This document shows positions 50,631 to 58,659 of a DNA stretch of 64,000 nucleotides, piece after piece. Made by a program: the position numbers and the translations under genes. Within the stretch, counting starts at the first letter, position 1. Each line of letters begins with the position of its first letter. The notes under the pieces are model-generated. The model saw only the letters and a list, made by a program, of their open reading frames with translations. It was not told the DNA's origin and did not search any database. The stretch is from Achromobacter piechaudii NBRC 102461 (GTDB lineage Bacteria; Pseudomonadota; Gammaproteobacteria; Burkholderiales; Burkholderiaceae_B), in NCBI RefSeq assembly GCF_001571245.1, contig NZ_BCTK01000014.1, positions 264,614-328,613 of the forward strand. Reading direction: 5' to 3'.

Positions 50631-51029
50631 ATGAAAAGAGCCAACCGACTGCCTGAACTGCCGGACATCGGCGACGTATTCCGAGCTACCGCGCCATCAG
50701 GAGGCGAACAACCGCCCTTGACGTTCTACGTGGCCGTGTCTTCGGACCACGCGCCGCTGGAAATGCGACGTGCGCGCGCTGCAGCCGTCGTTCAAACAGC
50801 ACTCCTTGCGATGCGGCCCATTGGCCTTGACTCTGCGGAGACCGCTCCGTCGGAGGTCATGAGCTTCAGCGAAATGACGCTCATGGGGGTATCAAAAATG
50901 GAAGCTGCGCGCATCTTTGAGGACCCGGTCCTCCATCACTGGGTCCACCGACCCATCTTCATCGTGCCGGACCCGGCCCCGTACCTGAAGGCTTGGTCCG
51001 CGATCAGCTCAGGGAGGATCGAGGCGTGA
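50631..51029 (+). CDS. hypothetical ICE protein between parA and parB
   Basis: This is a 132-residue protein without recognised domains. Its N-terminus is FRATAPSGGEQPPLTFYVAVSSDH, and its C-terminal half contains FEDPVLHHWVHRPIFIVPDPAPY. It starts three bases after parA and overlaps the next gene by four (GTGA), so it is translated with the partition genes. In many related elements a dnaB-like helicase lies between parA and parB; this protein is far too short to be one. Confidence 0.75.
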   Translation: MKRANRLPELPDIGDVFRATAPSGGEQPPLTFYVAVSSDHAPLEMRRARAAAVVQTALLAMRPIGLDSAETAPSEVMSFSEMTLMGVSKMEAARIFEDPVLHHWVHRPIFIVPDPAPYLKAWSAISSGRIEA

Positions 51030-51253
51030 GCACGAACAAAGAACTTGCGCTCCAGCACTTAAGCACTGAGCTGGACCTCTTGCACCGCGCAGCGGCCGGA
51101 TCGCCCGAACGTGCCCTGCACTTGGGCGTTGTGCTGGGCGCCGTAAGCGCATATCGAAATCTGGGCGTACTTGGTGAAGACGACTTGCTCTTCATGGCCA
51201 CCGCCCTCGCAGGCGAGGATGACAAGCTGCCTACTCTGAGGGGCAACGAATGA
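51026..51253 (+). CDS. small hypothetical ICE protein
   Basis: This is a 75-residue helical protein (STNKELALQHLSTELDLLHRA, then LGVVLGAVSAYRNLGVLGEDDLLFM). GTG at 51026 overlaps the previous stop and its own stop overlaps the parB ATG, so it is tightly coupled within the partition operon. Function is unknown. Confidence 0.7.
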   Translation: MSTNKELALQHLSTELDLLHRAAAGSPERALHLGVVLGAVSAYRNLGVLGEDDLLFMATALAGEDDKLPTLRGNE

Positions 51254-52893
51254 AGCCCGCATCGAAGAAAGTAGACCTGGACCAAATGATTGCGTCGCGG
51301 CTGAGCGAAAGATCTCCCGAGCCGGCTGCAATCGAATCGGCGGTGACCAATGTCATCACGCTGAACGTCAGGGACGACTGCCGCTTATACGAACGCAACC
51401 CGCGAACGGTCCGTAATGAAAAGTTCGACGAGATCAAAGAGTCGATCCGCAAGCGCGGACTCGACCAGATGATCGCGGTGACGCAAAGGCCGGGAGAGAA
51501 GCAGCACATCCCCGCCAAGGGTGGCAACACCCGCTTGGAGATCCTGCAAGAACTCGTCGCCGAAGGCGAAGTTCGGTTTCTGTACATGGACTTCGTGAAG
51601 GTCCCGTACCGCAGCGAGGCAGCCTTGCTCGCGGCGCATATGGTGGAGAACGATCAACGTTCGGGGCTCCTCTTTTGGGACGCTGCTCGGTCGACCTTTG
51701 ACCTCAAACAGGAAGTCGAGCGCGAGCGGGGAGCCGCCCTGAGCTTGCGGGACTTTTCTGAGCACCTCAAAACCAACGAAGGCATACAAGCCTCTCCGGC
51801 GCTCCTCAGTCATTACGGCTTCACCATGAAGCATCTCGCCGACCTCGCCTGCGCGGCCAATCACCTCTCCAGACGGGATGTGCAAGATCGCTTCATACCG
51901 GCACGGAGTCGGCTGGCCGCGATTGCGTCGAAACTTGGTGCAGAGGATGCACTGGAAGAGGCTTGGACGCTCGCTATCGGCCACATGCGCGAAAACTATG
52001 TTGCGACAAAGTCGCTCGATTTTGGGGCATTCACCGCCAGACTTGACGAGAACTTTGCGCAGCGCGCGACCTTGACCGTGGACGAACTTCAGCGTGCGGC
52101 GCTAGTTGTGCAAGCGAATTCGGATATTGATGCTGCCAGTCTGATGCGCGACGCCAAGCATCCCCCGTCTGTCTCGGGCGGCACTTCCGCGCACAGCGAA
52201 GTCGTAGGTGGCGGCGAAAAGGGCTCCGCCCAACCGCCGACCTCAGGCGCGGTGGAGAAAAGCCCTGCGGAGCACCGCGAAAAGTCAGAAGACTCGCTTC
52301 CCAACCAGCATGAGAAGCCGCACGCCGCATCAGTAGTTTCGAAATCTGGCACGTTGCAATCCACGGTCGACGACAGAGGTGCTGCCGAGCGCGAGCTCTG
52401 GCACGCACTGGAGGAGCTTGCCATGGCCAGCCGTCTTCAAGGCTGCCTGCAGTCCATCGACGAACTGCCTTTGCGCTTCATGGTTGAGATTCCCTCAGAT
52501 GTCGGCGGCCACTTGGGGTCCTTGCAGGAACAGGCGTTGCAGGGCGGCGACTTTGCCGAGCGCTACTACGCGTGGTGGTGGCTCGTGCTCCTCTCCCAGC
52601 AAAACACCCCCGCCGGCCTTCTCGTGATTCCGGACTGCGAGTTCAAGCGGCAGGCGGATAGCACTGAGTCCTGGCAAGAAGCATGCGAGACGTTGCTGGG
52701 AGATCCCGTATACGCCGACGGCTCGTATCACGTTGTGCGACGAATGACGGATGCCAGCGATGCGACGGGATTGATGTATCTCCGGGTCATTCAAGCGGTC
52801 CGTCAGTTCAATCAGGCATTCCCTGAGCGATCCACACAGTCCTTCTGGAGCTCGGTAGGAGTGCCGGCAGAACTCATGGGAGGTATGTCGTGA
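51250..52893 (+). CDS. parB: ParB-family protein, PFGI-1 class
   Basis: This is a 547-residue protein. The N-terminal ParB/Srx-like domain has ERNPRTVRNEKFDEIKESIRKRGL (about 48-71), GGNTRLEIL (91-99) and HMVENDQRSGLLFWDAA (130-146, the ENxQR CTP-binding box). A helix-turn-helix region follows (about 165-216). A disordered acidic linker (about 315-375) leads to an element-specific C-terminal domain. The length suits the ICE class. I infer that it binds the palindromes at 55318-57802. Confidence 0.9.
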   Translation: MKPASKKVDLDQMIASRLSERSPEPAAIESAVTNVITLNVRDDCRLYERNPRTVRNEKFDEIKESIRKRGLDQMIAVTQRPGEKQHIPAKGGNTRLEILQELVAEGEVRFLYMDFVKVPYRSEAALLAAHMVENDQRSGLLFWDAARSTFDLKQEVERERGAALSLRDFSEHLKTNEGIQASPALLSHYGFTMKHLADLACAANHLSRRDVQDRFIPARSRLAAIASKLGAEDALEEAWTLAIGHMRENYVATKSLDFGAFTARLDENFAQRATLTVDELQRAALVVQANSDIDAASLMRDAKHPPSVSGGTSAHSEVVGGGEKGSAQPPTSGAVEKSPAEHREKSEDSLPNQHEKPHAASVVSKSGTLQSTVDDRGAAERELWHALEELAMASRLQGCLQSIDELPLRFMVEIPSDVGGHLGSLQEQALQGGDFAERYYAWWWLVLLSQQNTPAGLLVIPDCEFKRQADSTESWQEACETLLGDPVYADGSYHVVRRMTDASDATGLMYLRVIQAVRQFNQAFPERSTQSFWSSVGVPAELMGGMS

Positions 52894-53420
52894 ACTTCAT
52901 GGAGCTGAAGCATCCGACGCTCAAGCGTAAAGCCCTGCGCGAGCTGAATGAACAGATCCGCCGGCACGCATGCGCCGATGGTGCTATCCCGCCGCATACG
53001 GCCCAACTTCTCCTGGCCGGCCTCCGTGACCGTGGACTTGACGCAATGCTGCCGGCCGTGACGGTTCGAATCTATGTGGATCCCGAAGCGCTCGTTGCTC
53101 AGCAGAGCGAGCATCAACAACGTATGGAGCTGATGGAGCAGCTTCGACGGTTTCTACGGGCACAAGCCAGCGGATCCCTGATACGCGCGCTGTTTCCGTC
53201 GATACCGACGATGGATGTCGAGCAATTGCGGACGCACATGAGACTGAGCCAGCCAGGCCCTGCGGTCGAGCTGGAGTCGGGAGAGTACTTGCGAGTTCAC
53301 AGCATCTGGAAGGAATTGCAGAAATCGACCTCCGACGTTCGTGAACGCTACCTCGCGCTACACGATGCCTTCCCCAAGTACACCCTTCTTACGCTGTTCG
53401 CGGCGCTCAATCAGCGCTAG
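52890..53420 (+). CDS. DUF2857/STY4526-like ICE protein
   Basis: This is a 176-residue helical protein beginning at GTG 52890, overlapping the parB stop by four bases. The pattern LNEQIRRHACADGAIPPHTAQLLLAGLRDRGL and the C-terminal VRERYLALHDAFPKYTLLTLFAALNQ resemble the DUF2857 family, which sits after parB in SPI-7-type elements. Function is unknown. Assignment is by size, position and overall pattern. Confidence 0.65.
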   Translation: MNFMELKHPTLKRKALRELNEQIRRHACADGAIPPHTAQLLLAGLRDRGLDAMLPAVTVRIYVDPEALVAQQSEHQQRMELMEQLRRFLRAQASGSLIRALFPSIPTMDVEQLRTHMRLSQPGPAVELESGEYLRVHSIWKELQKSTSDVRERYLALHDAFPKYTLLTLFAALNQR

Positions 53421-53432
53421 CAGGAGACCCGT

Positions 53433-53642
53433 ATGAGCTCACCAAAGATGCAAGGCTGCGTGGCCGCGCCGGTGCCCGGCGAAAGCCATGCCGCCACTGT
53501 CACCGTTCTCGAGGGGACACCCGCGTTGCGACCCTTGGCCTACACGCTCGCCATGCGACGCGTCGCGGAACGAGCCGCCGATCAGCCTCCGATGAAGGCG
53601 ATGTCCGGCCGCGCTGGATTCGGGAGGGGCGGTCGTGGATAA
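53433..53642 (+). CDS. small hypothetical ICE protein
   Basis: This is a 69-residue ORF with a good AGGAGA RBS. It ends in a Gly/Arg-rich tail (GRAGFGRGGRG) and overlaps the next ORF by eight bases. No family is recognised. It is kept because start, RBS and overlap fit the tight operon. Confidence 0.5.
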   Translation: MSSPKMQGCVAAPVPGESHAATVTVLEGTPALRPLAYTLAMRRVAERAADQPPMKAMSGRAGFGRGGRG

Positions 53643-53817
53643 ACGCACTTCACCCAAGACGTTTCTCCCCAAGTCCATAGGCGCGTGGAGTAACGCCAGC
53701 CCTGCGCTTGTCTTGTGGTTTCTGCTCGGGCGTGATGGCGAGTGTGGCGCCGCAGCTAACGACTCTCTGTTTGGTCACAACGAAGGGACTTCCTCGATCG
53801 ACCGGAGCCCGCAATGA
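53635..53817 (+). CDS. small hypothetical ICE protein
   Basis: This is a 60-residue ORF from GTG 53635, with a hydrophobic stretch ASPALVLWFLLG. It overlaps the following ATG by four bases. No family is recognised. It may be a translational coupler or a genuine small protein. Confidence 0.45.
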   Translation: MDKRTSPKTFLPKSIGAWSNASPALVLWFLLGRDGECGAAANDSLFGHNEGTSSIDRSPQ

Positions 53818-54272
53818 CCACATGGGATTTCACGCTCGATCCTTACGGCCGGCGATATGCTGCAAAGAATGACGCAGGCACCGCGATTCAGCGCGACCAG
53901 GCCAACGAGCACTATCTGCTGCGTGTTCTAGACGCCCCAATCACAATCCACCGTGCTTTCGTCGAGCTCGCGGGAAGTCTGAACGCCGCAGCCATACTCA
54001 GCGATCTGGCGACCCAGTCCGACCTGGCTGAACTGGAGGGAGACTGGGTCTATCTCGACGCGGCCGAATGGCGTGCTCGCCTCGGCCTGTCCTACAAGGA
54101 GCAGCTCACTGCGCGCAAGCTACTAGAGCGCAAGGGGTTCCTTGAGACCCTGCGTACCGGAATGCCGCCTCGTACAGCAGTGCGAGTGAACTGGATTGCG
54201 GTAGACCGGGAGTTGCGTCAGCAGGCCGCAAATGCCGCGCTGGCGCGTCCCTTGCCCGTTCTCAGTAGCTGA
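53814..54272 (+). CDS. single-module winged-helix-like protein, paralogous to the STY4528 repeats
   Basis: This is a 152-residue protein. Residues about 54-130 (GSLNAAAILSDL, VYLDAAEWRARLGLSYKE, RKLLERKGFLE) match the pattern of two modules in the next gene: a hydrophobic LS-x-L helix, a W-containing recognition helix ending in GL, then ARxxLxxxGFxE. I infer a DNA-binding winged-helix module. ATG overlaps the previous stop, and seven bases separate it from the STY4528-like gene. Confidence 0.65.
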   Translation: MTTWDFTLDPYGRRYAAKNDAGTAIQRDQANEHYLLRVLDAPITIHRAFVELAGSLNAAAILSDLATQSDLAELEGDWVYLDAAEWRARLGLSYKEQLTARKLLERKGFLETLRTGMPPRTAVRVNWIAVDRELRQQAANAALARPLPVLSS

Positions 54273-54279
54273 CAGTCGT

Positions 54280-55737
54280 ATGTCGAAGAACTTCGCCTAC
54301 GACCGTCTCTGGCTGGCCTTGAAGCAGAGCCGGCCCATCGCCTTTGGTCTCTTCCTGGCTCGCATGGCCGGGAATCCGAAGGCGGCGATCGTACTGTCTC
54401 AGCTCGCACACTGGACCCGAACCGGGCGTGACGTAGCTCAGACCAATGGCTGGATCTTTAAAACGCAGCAGCAGTGGTGGCTTGAGACAGGGCTGTCGCG
54501 TGCCGAGTTAGATACGGCACGCCGGCGCCTCCGCAATCTCGGGTTTGTGGAGGAGACGCTCGCGGGCCGGCCCGCCACGTTGTGGTACCGGATGAATCTG
54601 CCAAACATAGCGAGAGCGCTGGAAGTCTGCCGTAAGGAGGCCCTACCAGTGGAACTCACATTCGAGTTTATGCGCGCCCCTGAGCGCGCCGTCCGGGATC
54701 TCCTGGGTCCCACGACGGCTTATCACCGAATTCTCGCAGACGTGACGGGCGGAGTGAACGCAGGTTTGCTGCTGTCGCGTTTGCTTCAACTACAACGCAG
54801 GTCGGTCGAATCCGGCTATCCCTGGTTCAGCTTGACCGCGCTGAATTGGCAAGAGGATCTGGCGCTCAATCGGCGCTCATTGGAGAACGCCAAGGACCGA
54901 TTGAAAGCCCTTGGTCTTGTTCAAGAGTTTCACCTGAATCGGGGTGCGAAACGCGTGTACACGCAGGTCGACCCAGCGTTGCTGTGCGAACTACTGGAGC
55001 AGCAGTTCGCCTCCCAGGCCGCTGTCCAAAAGAGGGCCGAGGTTGCGGGCATGGCTACCACTCGTCGTCACCAAGCATTCCAGATGGCCACGGACGATGG
55101 CATGGCAACCGCCCAGAAGCAGAGCGTCGGGCGGGCCAATGTACGAAATCAGCAAACTGGAAATACCCAACCGGAAATATCAGTTTGCGGGAATCGTCCA
55201 TTGCAGATTGCTCGAAAAGTTCAAAGCAGTTTGCTGAATTCGTCCACTTCTATAAGGGGTACGACTACATCCTCGAATACACCAACGACCACAACCCACG
55301 CGAGCGCAAACGACGCCGTTTTGCTGCAAAACACATCCGTGGTGGTGGGCTTGGATTCGCTTATCTGGCCAGACGTGCTCCCTCCGGAGAGCCGAGAAGG
55401 TGCGATGACCATTCTTGGCTACGCACCGGACGTTTTCCGACAGACGCTCCTGGACGAATTCGCTGCCCGCGCTCGAAAGCAGACGGTGGAGAACCCGCTC
55501 GGATACCTGAGGCGGCTTGTGCTTCTGGCCCAACAAGGGCGCTTTGTTCCTGAACTTGCTCACGTTGAGGCGCAACGGCGTCGCAATCTCGCGGCGGTAA
55601 GCGCATCGGTTCGCGCCGCTGAGGCAGGGGTTATGGCGGACGTATCGCCGGCTTTGGAGCCGTCCTCGAAGGCGGAGGGTCGAGCCCGTATCGCGGAACT
55701 GCGGGCGGCGATGGCTGGACGGAGCACACGAACATGA
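54280..55737 (+). CDS. STY4528-family ICE replication-associated protein
   Basis: This is a 485-residue protein of the family called pathogenicity relicon proteins. Two winged-helix-like modules occur at about residues 30-107 (NPKAAIVLSQLAHW, QQQWWLETGLSRAE, RRRLRNLGFVEE) and 157-230 (VNAGLLLSRLLQL, WQEDLALNRRS, KDRLKALGLVQE). The remainder is linker plus a C-terminal helical region (from about 360). It may initiate or regulate element replication (family-level inference). It contains one copy of the 15-bp palindrome in codons for VLLQN. Confidence 0.8.
   Translation: MSKNFAYDRLWLALKQSRPIAFGLFLARMAGNPKAAIVLSQLAHWTRTGRDVAQTNGWIFKTQQQWWLETGLSRAELDTARRRLRNLGFVEETLAGRPATLWYRMNLPNIARALEVCRKEALPVELTFEFMRAPERAVRDLLGPTTAYHRILADVTGGVNAGLLLSRLLQLQRRSVESGYPWFSLTALNWQEDLALNRRSLENAKDRLKALGLVQEFHLNRGAKRVYTQVDPALLCELLEQQFASQAAVQKRAEVAGMATTRRHQAFQMATDDGMATAQKQSVGRANVRNQQTGNTQPEISVCGNRPLQIARKVQSSLLNSSTSIRGTTTSSNTPTTTTHASANDAVLLQNTSVVVGLDSLIWPDVLPPESREGAMTILGYAPDVFRQTLLDEFAARARKQTVENPLGYLRRLVLLAQQGRFVPELAHVEAQRRRNLAAVSASVRAAEAGVMADVSPALEPSSKAEGRARIAELRAAMAGRSTRT
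55318..55332. repeat. KorB-like palindrome, copy 1
   Basis: GTTTTGCTGCAAAAC, a perfect 15-bp dyad around a central T, inside the 3' part of the STY4528-family gene. See copies at 55740, 57462 and 57788. Confidence 0.85.
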
Positions 55738-55739
55738 CC

Positions 55740-55754
55740 GTTTTGCAGCAAAAC
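55740..55754. repeat. KorB-like palindrome, copy 2
   Basis: GTTTTGCAGCAAAAC, the same dyad with central A (the reverse complement of the other copies). It starts three bases after the STY4528-family stop codon and lies 110 bases before the next gene. Confidence 0.85.
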
Positions 55755-55864
55755 AGGCCCAGACAGGAAGTGCTTTGCGAGATGGCATTGCCGTCGTGGA
55801 GCAGCCTATCAGCGTCGTGGGCCAGCAGCACCCCAAAACATACTCAACAACGGAGAAGCGCCTG

Positions 55865-56917
55865 ATGGCACCGAAAAAAATGGCGATTGATACTTCCTTG
55901 TCCGCGTTTGCGACGGCAGACACCTCCCCTTTTCCCGACGGCTACGACTTGGAGGGCGAGCGCCGCATTCTTGGTGCGTTGCTCAACGAAGATGACCCCG
56001 ACCCTGCGAATCCGCTGTTTGGTCGTTTGCAGCTCTACTACGAGCGAGATGCCGAGTTCAAACGCATGCGGCAATCTCATGAGGCCCGTGCTGGCGCCGA
56101 TCCTCTTGTGGGCAATTCGGAAGCCCGCCAGATAAAGTCGTTGCCTTCCCTTGTCGCGGAGAGTCAGGACGTGATGTCTCTCCACACTTTGGAGGCGCTC
56201 CGATTGTTCATGGGCAAGGCGGTCGAGCCGGGCAAGCAAGGCGCGCCGATCGCCGGAGGAAAGCGCGTGGCCGCGGCGCTTCGATCGCTCTGGTCGCTAT
56301 CGTCCAATGACAATCCATATGCCGACTGGGCGCTGGTCGAGACGAAGTCTCGCATTGAAGAAGTGCGCGCGTACATCAAAGCGGAGCAAGCGCAACTTCT
56401 CCATAAGCTGGACGAGATGAAAGACAAGGGGCTGACGTACTCGGTTCTGCAATCGCGCGAGCCCGCGCAAATGCAGCTCGGCTTCGCGTCGCCCTACGGC
56501 TACATGGTGGCCCTGCTAATCGTCGAGGTGGACTATTTCACGCGGGTTTTGAAGAGCGCCCAGAGGCGCGACCTGGTGTCCGGACGGCAGGGACACGCAC
56601 TGCTGCAATCGGTCAAGCACAAATGTCGGAGCGTATTCGAGCGCGTCCTCTACTGGCAGAAGTACCTGATGAATGAGGAGTTGGTCGCGCTCAGCCGCGT
56701 GGATTTCGTGGCCGGCGCCGACGCCGCGTCTCAGCAGAGAACGCAGGCCGTGAAGGCAATCTTCGGGGACGTGCCGAAGGCGGTGTTTATGGGTGAAGAC
56801 GCGCCCCGTCACACCAAGCGCCGCTTGAATCTGTCTGCTGCGGAGTTACGGCTGTTGGATGCTGTCCCTCTGACCGACGAGGTTGGAGCGGGTGTCGATA
56901 AGAGCCTGTTGGCTTAG
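55865..56917 (+). CDS. TIGR03761/PFL_4669-like ICE protein
   Basis: This is a 350-residue protein of the conserved ICE family found after STY4528 in PFGI-1-type elements. Blocks include GPDGYDLEGERRILGALL-like start (DGYDLEGERRILGALL), HTLEALRLFMGKAVEPGK, ASPYGYMVALLIVEVDYFTRVLKSAQ and YWQKYLMNEELVALSRVDF. Function is unknown. ATG at 55865 is chosen for the family-like N-terminus; 55775 would begin close to palindrome copy 2. Spacing to the STY4528 gene is 127 bases, enough for a promoter. Confidence 0.75.
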   Translation: MAPKKMAIDTSLSAFATADTSPFPDGYDLEGERRILGALLNEDDPDPANPLFGRLQLYYERDAEFKRMRQSHEARAGADPLVGNSEARQIKSLPSLVAESQDVMSLHTLEALRLFMGKAVEPGKQGAPIAGGKRVAAALRSLWSLSSNDNPYADWALVETKSRIEEVRAYIKAEQAQLLHKLDEMKDKGLTYSVLQSREPAQMQLGFASPYGYMVALLIVEVDYFTRVLKSAQRRDLVSGRQGHALLQSVKHKCRSVFERVLYWQKYLMNEELVALSRVDFVAGADAASQQRTQAVKAIFGDVPKAVFMGEDAPRHTKRRLNLSAAELRLLDAVPLTDEVGAGVDKSLLA

Positions 56918-56929
56918 ACGGAGCTCTTG

Positions 56930-57454
56930 ATGTCGACAGCTTCAGTGCGTTTCATGTGCGGGGATCAGGCCGCTTTGCCGCCGCAGTCTGATCTTTCGGC
57001 TGCGAATGGGGACGTCCGGGCCGGATCGCGTTTGGCGTCATCCGTATCTGTGGACATAAAAGCCTTTAAGGGTAAGGGAGCGTTCCGCTCCCTGTCGAGG
57101 CAGCTATCTGAGTCCGTGGCGCAAACTCGGGATGCGATGAGCTCATTGGCGCGTGACACGACACGTTTCGATGCGGGTTGCTACCTGCGTTTGGTGGAGG
57201 AGCGTGGACGTGGAGAGATGGGACGGGCGCGCCTGCGCTGGTGCATTCGAGGACAAGCCAGGTACGTGCTTTTCGAAGCGTTGGAGCGTGCCTTGACCAG
57301 CCTTCCTCCGGCGGTCGTCGAGCACTTTCATGCCTGCGAAAAACGAGCGATGGAGCTCAATGTCCTCGAAAGCGTGTTGCGTCAAGCGGTCGATCAATTG
57401 GAGTCGTACCTGCGGAACGGGGCACTGCGCCAGAAAGCGGAGGGGGGGGGCTGA
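56930..57454 (+). CDS. DUF3158-like ICE protein
   Basis: This is a 174-residue protein. FRSLSRQLSESVAQTRDAMSSLARD and the helical C-terminus EKRAMELNVLESVLRQAVDQLESYL match the DUF3158 pattern seen after the PFL_4669-like gene in related elements. A TTG at 56927 is an alternative start one codon upstream. The gene ends with a run of nine G (57442-57450) coding for Gly residues just before the stop. Confidence 0.65.
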   Translation: MSTASVRFMCGDQAALPPQSDLSAANGDVRAGSRLASSVSVDIKAFKGKGAFRSLSRQLSESVAQTRDAMSSLARDTTRFDAGCYLRLVEERGRGEMGRARLRWCIRGQARYVLFEALERALTSLPPAVVEHFHACEKRAMELNVLESVLRQAVDQLESYLRNGALRQKAEGGG

Positions 57455-57461
57455 GCCGCCT

Positions 57462-57476
57462 GTTTTGCTGCAAAAC
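57462..57476. repeat. KorB-like palindrome, copy 3
   Basis: GTTTTGCTGCAAAAC, extended here to a perfect 21-bp dyad (57459-57479). It sits between the DUF3158-like stop and the ATG at 57488, overlapping where an RBS or promoter would be. Confidence 0.88.
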
Positions 57477-57487
57477 AGGAACGGGCG

Positions 57488-57835
57488 ATGAGCGAACTCA
57501 CTAACCCAACGCGTGCATCTGCTCGCACCCTGTGCTGGGTTTGGGTCATCGCCGCCATTGCGATCGTAACGTCTCCCGCGCTGATAGCAATTGCTCTCCT
57601 CGTGCTCCACATCATGTATCCGCTCTGGCCGTATTGGACTGAGGTCGGAATTTGGATCGGCTTCGCCGCACTGCTGGCGTTCTTCGGAAGTGTGCTGGTG
57701 AACGACATCATGACGGGCCTTGAAGAATCAAGGGCGAAGCGGCGCGGTGTTGTCGTGAACGAGAGAGGTGTACCGATCCGGCAGGACGTTTTGCTGCAAA
57801 ACAGAAAACGCTATGGACGAAACCAGCAATCTTGA
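57488..57835 (+). CDS. two-TM hypothetical membrane protein
   Basis: This is a 115-residue protein with two hydrophobic segments (about residues 17-42, and 50-70) and a basic C-terminal tail. The tail is partly encoded by palindrome copy 4 (VLLQN). It is bracketed by palindrome copies 3 and 4. No family is recognised. Confidence 0.65.
   Translation: MSELTNPTRASARTLCWVWVIAAIAIVTSPALIAIALLVLHIMYPLWPYWTEVGIWIGFAALLAFFGSVLVNDIMTGLEESRAKRRGVVVNERGVPIRQDVLLQNRKRYGRNQQS
57788..57802. repeat. KorB-like palindrome, copy 4
   Basis: GTTTTGCTGCAAAAC inside the 3' end of the membrane-protein gene, about 110 bases before the ssb-like gene. Confidence 0.85.
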
Positions 57836-57912
57836 TGCCATCAAAGTTGGGCGGACGACCCAGTACAGATGGCTCAAATACATAACGAGGATAACTTTTT
57901 TGGAGTGTTGAT

Positions 57913-58338
57913 ATGGCAATGCGAAGTGAGATGGGCGGAAACGTCTTGACGAACCCGGTCTTGAAGACGGTGAAAGTGAAGGGTGAGGATCGCCAGATTT
58001 GTGAGTTGCGCGTGATGTGCGCCGACTACAAGTCGGACGGGAATGGTGGATACGTCCAAGACGACGTCCGGACATTTCCGGTGCAGGTGACCATTTGGCA
58101 CGAAGGGACCGCCAAGCGCGTGTATGAGGTCGTCCGGGTCGGCGCATCCGTGACCGTGGTTGGAACGACGTATGCGCGGCCTTGGGTCAACGAGCAGAGC
58201 AACCAGGCCGAAGCTGGTATGTGCATGGATGCGGAACGGGTGACCTTGGGCCTTCAACGGGTCGAATCCGTGCAATACCGTGCGAAGGCTCAACCCGAGG
58301 CGCCGAAGGCTAGCGATACGGCTCCGGCTGCGATCTAA
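57913..58338 (+). CDS. ssb: SSB-like OB-fold protein of the ICE
   Basis: This is a 141-residue protein with an OB-fold layout. GNVLTNPVLKTV, ICELRVMCADYK, RTFPVQVTIWHEGTAKRVYEVVRVGASVTVVGTTYARPW, then a Pro/Ala-rich tail follow the single-stranded DNA-binding protein pattern, but the acidic C-terminal tip of chromosomal SSB is absent. It probably protects or routes single-stranded DNA of the excised element. A GGAG RBS precedes the ATG. It lies a few genes before topB as in related ICEs. Confidence 0.8.
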   Translation: MAMRSEMGGNVLTNPVLKTVKVKGEDRQICELRVMCADYKSDGNGGYVQDDVRTFPVQVTIWHEGTAKRVYEVVRVGASVTVVGTTYARPWVNEQSNQAEAGMCMDAERVTLGLQRVESVQYRAKAQPEAPKASDTAPAAI

Positions 58339-58393
58339 CCCAGTGAACATATTCCGGGGGTGGCGCCGCTGCCCCTGGCTTGGAGGATTTGTG

Positions 58394-58651
58394 ATGCGTA
58401 TCAGCACGAGAAGGCCGAAGTGGGAGCAATTTCGGGAATCGCACGTTCTGCGTGTGGGCAAGGATCAGCGCGTGCTTGGCAGAGTGGACCTGATCGGATC
58501 GGTTGGATATTGGTGGCAAACGGCCGACAAAACGGATGTTGCCTACAACCTCCAGGACGCCAAGCGTAAGGTGGAGGATATTCTTAGGCTGAGCGCGGGC
58601 GTAGTGGTGCTCAAGGGCATGACGGCAAGCCCCATGGCCCGTGCGGCGTAG
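58394..58651 (+). CDS. small hypothetical ICE protein
   Basis: This is an 85-residue protein starting MRISTRRPKWEQFRESHVL, with a strong GGAGG RBS. No family is recognised. In-frame upstream codons (from 58280) overlap ssb and are Arg-rich, so the ATG at 58394 is preferred. Confidence 0.65.
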   Translation: MRISTRRPKWEQFRESHVLRVGKDQRVLGRVDLIGSVGYWWQTADKTDVAYNLQDAKRKVEDILRLSAGVVVLKGMTASPMARAA

Positions 58652-58659
58652 AGGCGACC

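Noticed and set aside
55318..57802. The four palindromes as integron attC sites or insertion-sequence ends
   Set aside because: They are only 15-21 bp, have no transposase or cassette structure between them and no target duplications, and two are inside intact genes.
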